Shown: one piece after another, positions 56,300 to 64,000 of the stretch
Layout: each line of letters begins with the position of its first letter
How positions within the stretch are numbered: position 1 is the first letter of the stretch
Source: Kalmanozyma brasiliensis GHG001
Taxonomy: Eukaryota > Basidiomycota > Ustilaginomycetes > Ustilaginales
Direction: 5' to 3'
DNA: 64,000 nucleotides
Assembly (NCBI RefSeq): GCF_000497045.1
Contig: NW_015961991.1
Coordinates: forward strand, 62,812-126,811
The notes under the pieces: generated by a model
Seen by the model: only the letters and a program-made list of their open reading frames with translations
What the model was told of the DNA's origin: nothing
Database searches by the model: none
Position numbers and translations under genes: made by a program

Positions 56300-57121
56300 G
56301 GCTGCGATCTCGATCCACACGAGCTTGACGAGTATGAATGTTCCGAGAGAGAGTGTGTGGCCAGAAGGATGGGTTGAGAAGGAAAGATGTCGCTGAGCTC
56401 GTCAGCCTTGTGCTTTGGTGGAGGAGAGCACGGCCCTGTGCGGAGAGAACTTTCCAGACTTTCCCGACTTTTTTTTTGCGTGTTCAAGGCTGAGTCGTTC
56501 AGATCTTCTCAAGGCACTTGGATTTGTCAGGCTGAAAAAGGGAAAGCTCGTCTGTTAAGATTCGCTTTTCATCTGATGATGAAATCGGGTTGTCCGATTT
56601 GCCGACTGCTTGACCACGAGCCACGAAGAGCCTTCTGTGCCGACGCGTCGTCGATTGGAAAGAGCGAAAATAAGAAAATTGCTTTTGATCCACTATTTTT
56701 GATTTTGAAAGAGGCCGTGCCTTTCGGCTAAGGATTTTGTAATTTATTTGTTTTTATGTTTTAATTGTTGGCGTGTCTCAGGGCGATAGAGCTCTCCGCT
56801 TGTCTCGCTCTGGTCTGCACGAGCAGCGTTGTGGCATCATCATCGCCAGAGAGAAGCGCGATCCCAACCATCGCCCCATGCCGAGCGCGATCCTTCCTTC
56901 CTATCATCCATCCATCCGTTCATTCATACACCGCACGTCGTCGAAGCTCGCGATCTTTATCGTCGACACTTCTCTGTCGAGCATACCCTCTTTGCGGCTC
57001 ATTCACACCCTCCTTCGCATTTCGGAACACGGTCTCTGAACGACGCGTCGAACCCTCCGATCCTCCTTCATAAATATCCTCGTGTAACCTCATCAGCTCA
57101 CCTTCTCCTTCTGCAAGCAAC
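56300..57121. promoter_or_regulatory. divergent promoter region MDJ1 / AT-hook gene
   Basis: 822 bases between divergent start codons, with an AT-rich core at about 56660-56770 that stands out from the GC-rich surroundings. The last 150 bases before 57122 are CT-rich. No gene is seen. Confidence 0.5.
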
Positions 57122-58561
57122 ATGTACGGTCGAGGCGGCGGTCAACAGCAATACCGCGGCGGCATCTCGTCGTGGGACATGCAGGCCAACTCCGGCTACA
57201 CCTCCTCCCCTTCCCAACAGCAGCAGCAACAGCAACAGCAGCAAGCCAGCTACTTTGGTAGCAATATGCTCTCCTCTGGCTCTCGCGACGATGTAGGAGG
57301 TTACAGCGGATACGCTTCCGGTGGCTCCAGCTCGCACTTCCCCTCCCAGTATGCCGCTCAGCAGCAGGGCAATGCCGCTTCCTCCTCTTCGGCCAACTCT
57401 CGGCCCAATTCGTTCGCCAGCTTCTCCGAGGCTTTCCAGGGCAGCTACAATGGCAACTCGCTCCTGCCTCAGCAGCAGCAACAACAAACGCAACAGCAGC
57501 AGCAGGGCCAACAGCAGCAGCAACCTCCCACCACGTCGTACAGGAGCGAACACAGCTACTACCAGCCTTCTTCCGACTCGTACGGCGCTAACCGCGATCG
57601 CTCGGCTCAGGCAATGTATCCCAACGCCAGCGACGGCTTTGGCAAAGACTCACGCTTCGATAATGGCTACTCATCGGCCAGCGGTCAACAGGACTGGAGC
57701 AATTACCAGGCCTCGTCGGCTCAGACCAGTGCAAACGCCGCCTCTCGGTCCCAAGCCACAACCGCTGCCGCGCCATCCGCTTCGCCCTCGGTCGCTCCTG
57801 CTGCCACTTCTGCTGCTGCTACCGCTGCTCCTCAGGCGCCAGCTGCACCACCAGCCAACGTGCCAAAGAAGCGAGGACGCAAGCCCAAGAACCAAACCGA
57901 GGCTGCCGCTGCTCCCGCTGCCGCCGCTCCAGCAGCAGCACCTGGTGGCAAAGCTGCAGGCTACCCAGCGCAACAGCAGGCCAACTTCATCGATCCTTCC
58001 GCGACCATGATCAAGACCAACGGCGCTCCCACCACGGCCAAAGGCAAGAAGGCTGCCGCTGCGGCGGCTGCAGCTGCTGCAGCTGCTCCCCCTCCCCCCG
58101 CCGCGCCTGTCATCGCTGGCATTCGACCCAAAGGCAAGCGCGGTCGCAAGTCCAAAGCCGAGCTTGCCGCTGAAGCAGCCGCCGCCGCTGCCGCGCCTCC
58201 TCCCGCACCCGTCGCGGCCATCGACCCATCCATGAACCCGCCGCCCGCTAAACGCAAGCGACGCACCAAGCTCGAGATGCAAGCGGCCCGAGCGGCCGAA
58301 GCGGATGCCAACGCGCGTCAAGCTGCTCTCCAAGCCGCCGGTCAGGCGCCCATCCCCGTCAAGGACCCCAGAGGCCGCAAACCTGGCTCCAAGGGAAGCT
58401 TCACCATCGCCTGGAACAAGGAGATGGTCTCCAAGATCCAGGGGTTGAGGGTGTTCGGCAACATGATCGAGGACGATGCGACGCAGGGCGAGTTCGACAA
58501 GGTGGTGTTGGACTTGTTGAGCATGCTCGATGGCAAGCTGCCTGGTGACAAGAAGCCCTGA
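57122..58561 (+). CDS. Gln/Ala-rich AT-hook protein
   Basis: 479 residues, single exon, starting MYGRGGGQQQYRGG. Residues 1-200 are Gln/Ser/Tyr/Asn-rich with CAG-coded Gln runs (about 33-42 and 115-140), prion-like in composition. The middle is Ala/Pro-rich. Three AT-hook-like basic patches are KKRGRKPKN (about 250), KGKRGRKSK (about 338) and DPRGRKPGSKG (about 415), plus PAKRKRRTKLE. The last 55 residues are ordered and include SFTIAWNKEMVSKIQGL and FDKVVLDLLSML. AT-hooks bind the minor groove of AT-rich DNA, so a nuclear chromatin or transcription role is likely. No named family recognised. Confidence 0.75.
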   Translation: MYGRGGGQQQYRGGISSWDMQANSGYTSSPSQQQQQQQQQQASYFGSNMLSSGSRDDVGGYSGYASGGSSSHFPSQYAAQQQGNAASSSSANSRPNSFASFSEAFQGSYNGNSLLPQQQQQQTQQQQQGQQQQQPPTTSYRSEHSYYQPSSDSYGANRDRSAQAMYPNASDGFGKDSRFDNGYSSASGQQDWSNYQASSAQTSANAASRSQATTAAAPSASPSVAPAATSAAATAAPQAPAAPPANVPKKRGRKPKNQTEAAAAPAAAAPAAAPGGKAAGYPAQQQANFIDPSATMIKTNGAPTTAKGKKAAAAAAAAAAAAPPPPAAPVIAGIRPKGKRGRKSKAELAAEAAAAAAAPPPAPVAAIDPSMNPPPAKRKRRTKLEMQAARAAEADANARQAALQAAGQAPIPVKDPRGRKPGSKGSFTIAWNKEMVSKIQGLRVFGNMIEDDATQGEFDKVVLDLLSMLDGKLPGDKKP

Positions 58562-58662
58562 AACCAATCAAAACGGTAGAAGACTCTCCTCGTTGATACC
58601 ACGTCCATTCTCCTTTGTCTATATGTAACAACGATGCGCTGTATTGTAATTGGACCTCTTTT

Positions 58663-59163
58663 CTATGATTTTGACAAGCCTAGTTCGCGGAGAAAGGCTC
58701 GTGAGTAGCGCTCAATCTGTCTGTATGTTGCCTCGAAGTCACCTGTATAATAGCTATCTGCGATTGGTTGACCGTCATCGACCTCTCCGAACAGCCTTAC
58801 GTTCGCCCGACTCCCGGAGGGCTGCATCCGCTTGAGGTTGCGCACGTTGTTGGTGTCCATCCCGAAGATGTAGTGGAACTTGTCAAAGTCGGCGCCGGAG
58901 ATGCCGCGGGCGGTGTTGTCGAGGTCGTAGGGGATGTTGCGACGATCCAAGAGGCCGGTGGTGCGTTCGTCGGGTTCTTCGCCCGTGTGATACGCGGCAG
59001 TTCCGCACGAGTCGAGAATGCCGAAATGCGAACGGACACCGGAGGTGGTTGCGGTGTGCTCGAAGACAGCAAGGGCCATAGGGGAGCGACAGATGTTGCC
59101 GAGACAGACGAAGAGGACGTTGATCTTGTCGTCGTCCGAAGCGGCGTCGGTGGATTTCGCCAT
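58663..59163 (-). CDS. LTP1: low-molecular-weight protein tyrosine phosphatase
   Basis: 166 residues from MAKSTDAASDDDK. The frame is open 20 codons further upstream with another ATG, but that extension does not fit the family. Catalytic loop CLGNICRS with Cys20 and Arg26 (C-x5-R), followed by SPMALAVFEH. The general acid region near the C-terminus is IADSYYTGDFE, matching the D-P-Y/W-Y pattern of the family. It dephosphorylates phosphotyrosine in the cytosol. Length fits (about 155-165). The gene shares a 248-base divergent promoter with the dehydrogenase gene and converges on the AT-hook gene. Confidence 0.93.
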   Translation of the reverse strand: MAKSTDAASDDDKINVLFVCLGNICRSPMALAVFEHTATTSGVRSHFGILDSCGTAAYHTGEEPDERTTGLLDRRNIPYDLDNTARGISGADFDKFHYIFGMDTNNVRNLKRMQPSGSRANVRLFGEVDDGQPIADSYYTGDFEATYRQIERYSRAFLRELGLSKS

Positions 59164-59411
59164 AGTTTTGGCTGAAATGAGAAGTGTGTGAGGGGGCTGC
59201 CGGTGCGCGTGGACGGTGATCAATGGCAGATGGATCTATCGAGGATGATGGTGGTGAGCAAATTCTAGGATTGTGAAAGAGAGAGCTTTTCTTGGCCCCG
59301 TCCGTGCGTTTCCGAAATCCGAACACCTCTTTCTGCCTCCACACTGCCCTATGCGGTAAGCACTTCGCTCCACTCCCTCTCTCCCATCTTCAACACTCGA
59401 CAAACGCAACA

Positions 59412-60377
59412 ATGGTGAGCCTGTCCACGCTGACAAGCAAGAACGCGTCGGTCGACACCACAGGCCAGCGCGCGCTGATCTCCGGCGGCACGCAAGGCAT
59501 CGGTGCTGGCATCGCGCTTCGATTCGCTCTCTCCGGCGCCTCCGTCTGGCTCGTCGGTCGAAACGAGAACAAGGCGAACGAGGTTCTCATCCAGCTGCGC
59601 GCCGCGTCTGCCGAAGCGGCACGACGAGCGTCATCAAAGTCGACTGCCGAACACCAATTCTTCCAGGCCGACCTGTCGTCCACTGCGGGGGTGAAGAAGG
59701 CTGCTTCCGAGATCTCGTCCAAGGCGGGACGCGGGGGAGTGGACTACCTGATCGAGACGCAGGGTGGCCCACCGCACGGTGCGGTGGAGACCAACGCCGA
59801 GGGCGTCGAAAAGCAGTTTGCTGTCCAAGTGCTGTCCCGCGTAGGGTTGGCGAAGGAGCTCGTCGAGTCAGGCACTATCAAGCGCGGCGTATTCATGGTC
59901 GCTGCTCCCGGTCAAGGCGGTAAAGCCGCCATTGATGTCGACGATCTGGACTTTGTCAAGGCGAAAGCTGCCGGTAAATGGTGGTCCGGTCCGATTGGGT
60001 TGATCAAAAAGGGCTCCATGGCATCTTCCGTCCTCGACGCAGCTAATCAGCATCTCGCCGAACAACACCCCACCCTCACCTTCACACACGCCTTCCCCGG
60101 GTTCGTAGCGACAGAAGCACTTGGCAACCAGGGTCACTCGTCGCTCCTCGTGCTGGCAGGCAAGATCGCTGGGCCGATCATCGGAAGCAAAGCCGGCCCA
60201 GGAGGCTACGCCGAATTGCCCTTCTACCTCCTCGCCAACCCTGAAGGTCAGAGGTACCTCGAGACCGGAAACGCAAATCTGGTCGATAACAAGCTCAACA
60301 AGCTTCCGCTCAGCAAAAACGTCCAGGACAAGACCGTGAGGCAACAGATCTGGACCAAGCTCACTTCGTACTTCTAA
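59412..60377 (+). CDS. atypical short-chain dehydrogenase/reductase-like protein
   Basis: 321 residues from MVSLSTLTSKNAS; upstream open codons from 59292 look like leader. Rossmann dinucleotide motif GGTQGIGAGIA near 28-38, then a second strand with VWLVGRNENKA. The expected N-N-A-G is replaced by ETQGGPP. The usual Tyr-x-x-x-Lys is not visible: the corresponding stretch reads WWSGPIGLIKKGSMASSVLD. Later sequence HAFPGFVATEAL matches the P-G-x-V-x-T loop. It may use another catalytic arrangement or only bind NAD(P). Pathway unknown. Its stop is 20 bases from the convergent PET100 stop. Confidence 0.8.
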   Translation: MVSLSTLTSKNASVDTTGQRALISGGTQGIGAGIALRFALSGASVWLVGRNENKANEVLIQLRAASAEAARRASSKSTAEHQFFQADLSSTAGVKKAASEISSKAGRGGVDYLIETQGGPPHGAVETNAEGVEKQFAVQVLSRVGLAKELVESGTIKRGVFMVAAPGQGGKAAIDVDDLDFVKAKAAGKWWSGPIGLIKKGSMASSVLDAANQHLAEQHPTLTFTHAFPGFVATEALGNQGHSSLLVLAGKIAGPIIGSKAGPGGYAELPFYLLANPEGQRYLETGNANLVDNKLNKLPLSKNVQDKTVRQQIWTKLTSYF

Positions 60378-60397
60378 GCAATGTTGACTGTATTGTA

Positions 60398-60812
60398 TCA
60401 GACCAGCCGTTGACTGCGTTTGTCCTCGACTAGACTGGCGATCTGTGACCTTGGCTGTTCGGCTTTCGGCTGTGATGATGAGGGAAGGGAAAGCGACTCT
60501 CCCTGTTCTTGCAGACGTGCTTCTCGTTTTGCTAGACGCTTCGCCTTCATCTCGTCCAAAGCGGTGCGAACGTCTGCCGAGTTGCGTGGTGGACGGTAGA
60601 GCGATTCTTCTTTCGGCCAGAATTGGTCTCGGATCTGTAAAAGGAGGGAAGTCAGAAGGCATGCTTTGACGAGAAAACAGATCGAGATGGGAGGTGCTTA
60701 CGGGTGCGACGTTTCTCGCGTAAAAGTCTGGGTCGCCGTAGTGCACCATGACGGCAAGAGGGAAGAAGAGGTACAGGCCGAACTTGAACAGTTCGAGATT
60801 TGGGCCGGCCAT
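60398..60812 (-). CDS. PET100: cytochrome c oxidase assembly factor Pet100, two exons
   Basis: Exons on the minus strand: 60702-60812 and 60398-60634. The intron has a GTAAGC donor and an ACAG acceptor, phase 0. The product has 115 residues and starts MAGPNLELFKFGLYLFFPLA, one N-terminal membrane segment, then YGDPDFYARNVAP. Exon two starts IRDQFWPKEESLYRPP and continues as a charged helix (LDEMKAKRLAKREARLQEQ). N-L-E-x-F-K-F-G-x-Y and the F-W-P segment are hallmarks of fungal Pet100, an inner-membrane mitochondrial factor for complex IV assembly. The long read-through frame in exon one's phase is not coding beyond the donor. Confidence 0.88.
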
Positions 60813-61166
60813 GTTGACAGGTGTGTGAGGTGTAGCTGCGAAGGAGCGTGCTAGTGTAGGTCTTGTAGGCCTAGAACGGCGATGAGAGTATCTCAGAAGG
60901 GTGTCTGGGGGTCGTGAACGGCTTGGAGAGAGCGTATTTGGAGGTTGCGTTTGTCGTCGAAAGAGCGTAGTGGTCGGAGATGATGGTATCGAGCAGCAAG
61001 ACGAGGAGCAAAAGGGTCTGCTGACTTGAGCAAAAGCTGCAGCCTCGAGCCAGAAAAAGCCCGAATTCCGATTCGCCTCGTTCGCTGTCTGACACCTTGC
61101 ACCACATCACACCTCATGTCTCTCACATCATCCTAACATGTCACAACGATCAATGGGTATATTGCG
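60813..61166. promoter_or_regulatory. PET100 upstream region and 3' flank of the secreted hydrolase-like gene
   Basis: 354 bases between two minus-strand genes. CT-rich on the minus strand near PET100. No gene is seen. Confidence 0.4.
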
Positions 61167-62573
61167 CTAATCATCATCATCGTCGTCTTGGTCACTGTAA
61201 TCTTTGGCGCCCTCAGCATCGGCCGTGTACCCGACCAGCTCCTGCGAGTAATCCGGCATGCTTCCACTCCCACTGCTCTCCTGATCGGCGAACAGGGCGT
61301 TTCTCCCCGCGTCTGACCCGTAGACTTTGCTCGCGCTATGCCCTGCACCTGGCACGAGCGTCAGCGTATGTGTGAGCTGCACACCTCTGAAGCGGCGGTT
61401 GAACCAGGCGGTGGAGGTGGGGATGTCGGTCTGGTTCGTCTCCACGGTCGGATCTAGGGCGGGGAAGCTTCCTGGAAAGCCGCTGAGTTCCTCCGGAGAC
61501 CGAGTGGCAGAAAGAAGATTGAGATACTTCCAATAGGCCAGATTCCGATTCCTCCTTTTCGGCCCACCGACGGCATGCGCCATGCACGTCTGATCCCCGT
61601 GCTCGCTATCCGTATCGCCCAACCCCACCACGTACCGCACGTCCTTTGCTGCGTACGAACGGAACAGCGCGGGCGCCACGAGGGGGGACACGATGCCGTA
61701 GGCGGCAGTGGACCTGCGTAGACCGTACCGAAAATCGTTCCACGTCGGACAGGAAACCGTGTCTACCCCAACAGGTCGATCCTGAGTCAGATACAGCTGG
61801 GAAGATGGATCGCCTACGACATACCGTATGCTCAATCGCCCATCATTGGGATTGGGCAGTCCCAACATTGCGTATCTTTGCAACATCTGAGCGCCTCCAC
61901 CGTGCGCGACGAAGGTGATGGTCTTCATATTTGGGTACTCGATCGGATTTGCGAACCTGAGGAGGAGCGAGTCGAGCACGGCATAGCTCGAAATTCCGCT
62001 CAGGGGTGGATTCGTACTGCCCTCTCCCGCAGTCCACGCATTGGAATCCCCCCAGGCGAGATGCGTCTCGTTGTACGCACCTACATCCTCCAGCGTGCTA
62101 AAGAACAGCGGAGCGACGCGGATCGAGTTGACATCGGCGCTACCGAGAGAAGCATTCCGTGCTCGCGTGTAGGCGTTGTTGAGAATGCTCCAGTAGGTGT
62201 TGGCATTGCGCGCGACACCGTGGACGACGATGAACGCCGAGGTCGCATCGGACTCGTCCCGGGGCGTTTTGGAGTACCACGTGAAGATCGAGGTGGTCGG
62301 GGTGATGGGGAGGGTGCGAGCGTAGGCTCCGGGGGGACGACGACCGACGGTGGTTAGGGAGTGGTCCCCGATGGTGCCACGGACGTCGGTGAATGCGTCC
62401 CGCTTTGCTAGTGAGAGGCCATGCGAAGGAGAGGTGGTGAAGAGAAGGGTGATGAGGAGCGTGACGAGGAGGGGCTGTAGAAGGGCGGTCAGGCCACGCC
62501 GTGATGGCGAAGGCGGTGATTCTGCTCTCGACATACTTCGTCTGTGAGGGTGAGAGGTGAGGGAGACCGACAT
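61167..62573 (-). CDS. secreted alpha/beta-hydrolase-like protein lacking the Ser nucleophile
   Basis: 468 residues; a second in-frame ATG at 62534 would shorten it by 13. Signal peptide-like core at about 30-50 (LLQPLLVTLLITLLFTTSPS), followed by LSLAKR, a dibasic Kex2-type site. Fold elements: oxyanion strand IVVHGVARNANTY, and an elbow reading FVAHGGGAQ where Gly225 stands at the nucleophile position of G-x-S-x-G. Later come VGLGDTDSEHG and PGAGHSASKVYG, placed like the acid and His. Several N-x-S/T sites (NAS, NET, NQT). The tail ends in a run of six Asp. Similar to uncharacterised fungal extracellular hydrolases; a catalytically silent member is inferred. Confidence 0.75.
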   Translation of the reverse strand: MSVSLTSHPHRRSMSRAESPPSPSRRGLTALLQPLLVTLLITLLFTTSPSHGLSLAKRDAFTDVRGTIGDHSLTTVGRRPPGAYARTLPITPTTSIFTWYSKTPRDESDATSAFIVVHGVARNANTYWSILNNAYTRARNASLGSADVNSIRVAPLFFSTLEDVGAYNETHLAWGDSNAWTAGEGSTNPPLSGISSYAVLDSLLLRFANPIEYPNMKTITFVAHGGGAQMLQRYAMLGLPNPNDGRLSIRYVVGDPSSQLYLTQDRPVGVDTVSCPTWNDFRYGLRRSTAAYGIVSPLVAPALFRSYAAKDVRYVVGLGDTDSEHGDQTCMAHAVGGPKRRNRNLAYWKYLNLLSATRSPEELSGFPGSFPALDPTVETNQTDIPTSTAWFNRRFRGVQLTHTLTLVPGAGHSASKVYGSDAGRNALFADQESSGSGSMPDYSQELVGYTADAEGAKDYSDQDDDDDD

Positions 62574-64000
62574 CGAAGCAGCTCAGACGGGAGGAGCAGC
62601 GAGGGTATATATCAATCGACGTCGATGAAGGCAGATGCGGTCGGCTCAAGACTTGAAGAGCTTCTTCATCACCAGGCTGAGCCGACTGGCGCCGATCCTG
62701 GCCAAGGGATAGTGGCGACGCTCGATGGGCGCAAAAGCAAGACGAGGCTCGACATGGCCCTCACTTCATCTTGGCCACCGCAGCTGAATCAAGGCCACAC
62801 CACCCGACTTTCATGTGCTTTCCTTGTGCGCGTTCGTCAAGATCAAGCTTGGCGTTGTCAGTCGCCTTACGCTCCGAGACCCTGGACAAGCTCATGACAA
62901 GCTTTGCGCAAGCTTGATCTTGTTTTTGCTCGCCGCATGTGCGCGGTTGACCGGGCATGTCGGCAGCGCAGAGTGGTACAAATGAAGTCAGGGGAGGCGA
63001 TCGCCGCTGTCACCTGCGCGGTGTTTCAAAGTGGGATCGACCCCGTGCATGAAGGGGGACAAGCGAAGCCGACTCGGCGTTCGGCATGATACACGATTTC
63101 AAATTCAACGTTGTCCAGTGTCGGGGCGAGTCGTGAGGGCGAGGCGTTTGATTGATTGATCATGCCGCCGGTATTCATTCCCAGCGGGGTTGACCGCGGC
63201 GATCTCATTGGTAGACCTGGCGCAACCGCCCTACGACCGCTTCTTGCCAGTCGTCAGAAGGCAAATGACCGCTCATGGTTCACCCTCCGTGCTGATCACA
63301 TTGCGATGAGCCGGATGTTCACAGGCCCTTACGAGAACGAGAGATCATGGGATGCAGCAGGGAGTTGTCTGCTCGGCGCTTGGCCCTCGGCTAATCAAGC
63401 AAACGTCAATTCTCGACGCGACAAAACGACGCGTTTGCTCAGCTCGCTGGCGGCGATGAAGAACAACACTTTTTTGTCTTTCGCCGAGGTGTCACCTTTC
63501 GGTGCCAAGGCTTGAAAGGACCATGCTGGTTGCCTGCCAAGACGCCGAGCGGGCGATCAGGAACGCAAGAGCCTTGATCTGCGAGGGTGGCTGCAAAGAT
63601 AGCTCCGGCTCGCTTAGGGCCGCACGCCGATGTGAGAGCAGATCTGGTGGCGACGCAACCCGATCTTGGGTCAAGCAGCCCGTCGTATGAGGACGCCTTC
63701 GCTCAGACATAATACCTCGATGGGAGACATTCAGAGCCTAAGACCTGGACTGTTGATGCTGCAGCCGGTGAGATGAGCAGGGCAGCTCGCTACGATGGAT
63801 CTCTTTGAGCTTTTTGCGACCTCAATTTCGGCTCGTCTTTCTTCTCATCATTTGCTCAGGCTGCAATCATTGCTTTCACCATACCTTCCACCGTCGTTCA
63901 TCCGCGAATCGGGTCAGTGCTGCTACGCCTAAGTAGAAGGCACCATGCACCATGATGAGCACATGTCACAAGCAATCTGCCGGTGTGTACCTCTGGTTGA
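62574..64000. other. right flank, no confident gene
   Basis: Upstream region of the secreted hydrolase-like gene, then about 1.4 kb without a recognised gene. Small frames at 62761-62958 (minus, 65 codons, Lys/Asp-rich) and 62904-63089 (plus) overlap an inverted repeat and cannot be told from chance. A gene outside the window may have its promoter at the right end. Confidence 0.4.
62838..62922. repeat. 14-bp perfect inverted repeat with 57-base spacer
   Basis: CAAGATCAAGCTTG at 62838-62851 and its exact reverse complement CAAGCTTGATCTTG at 62909-62922. Related GACAAGCT and CAAGCTTT copies lie inside the spacer near 62885-62903. It could form a hairpin or be the edge of a small decayed element. 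No flanking duplication identified. Confidence 0.8.

Noticed and set aside
59868..60812. 314-codon minus-strand frame covering PET100 and part of the dehydrogenase gene
   Set aside because: Only the first 37 codons are coding. A GTAAGC donor follows, and the rest is intron plus antisense of the dehydrogenase.
62761..63089. Small frames on both strands (65 and 61 codons)
   Set aside because: They overlap each other and an inverted repeat, have no family, and cannot both be real; evidence is too weak to call.

Overview
The window looks like a smut-fungus genome (Ustilaginomycotina, Ustilago/Sporisorium-type). Support: compact eukaryotic gene layout, long mostly intron-free ORFs with a few short GT-AG introns (about 60-110 bp), GC-rich codon endings, long low-complexity Ser/Ala/Gln regions, CT-rich leaders, and a dispersed 5S rRNA gene of basidiomycete type. 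The species cannot be told from the sequence alone. No virus, prokaryotic element, CRISPR array, intact transposon or tRNA was recognised.

Layout. 1.5-5 kb: an Rsr1/Rap-type small GTPase, a tiny three-exon prefoldin-like protein, and a carnitine-pathway 2-oxoglutarate dioxygenase. 5-16.5 kb: a White-Collar-like double-PAS protein with neither LOV signature nor zinc finger, a 2.9 kb gene-poor stretch, cohesin subunit Scc3, and a divergent DHHC S-acyltransferase. 16.5-30.4 kb: a dense housekeeping block with RNA14 (mRNA 3' processing), a ZNF830-type spliceosomal zinc-finger protein, STI1 (Hsp70/Hsp90 adaptor), ATG26 (sterol glucosyltransferase), RPC31 (RNA polymerase III) and HEM2 (heme). 30.4-35.4 kb: a 5 kb stretch without a confident gene, with one plausible spliced small gene. 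35.4-42.9 kb: a Zn2Cys6 regulator, a 5S rRNA gene and a DHA2-type MFS exporter in widely spaced surroundings. 42.9-48.3 kb: an alpha/beta hydrolase, V-ATPase subunit F (VMA7, three exons rebuilt here), a class I histone deacetylase (RPD3) and an unexplained minus-strand coding-like frame. 48.3-58.6 kb: a GYF-domain adaptor, mitochondrial DnaJ (MDJ1) and a Q/A-rich AT-hook protein. 58.6-62.6 kb: low-molecular-weight tyrosine phosphatase (LTP1), an atypical short-chain dehydrogenase, PET100 (two exons, rebuilt here) and a secreted alpha/beta-hydrolase-like protein whose nucleophile position is Gly. 62.6-64 kb: no confident gene.

The genes do not form one pathway. Themes are RNA metabolism (RNA14, ZNF830-like, RPC31, 5S, GYF), chromatin (SCC3, RPD3, AT-hook), mitochondria (MDJ1, PET100, perhaps the dioxygenase) and lipid or membrane biology (ATG26, DHHC). 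I found no clearly new multi-gene system. The items most worth checking are the stripped-down WC-like protein, the secreted pseudo-hydrolase, and two coding-like frames outside the annotated genes (33.4-33.8 kb plus strand; 47.8-48.3 kb minus strand).
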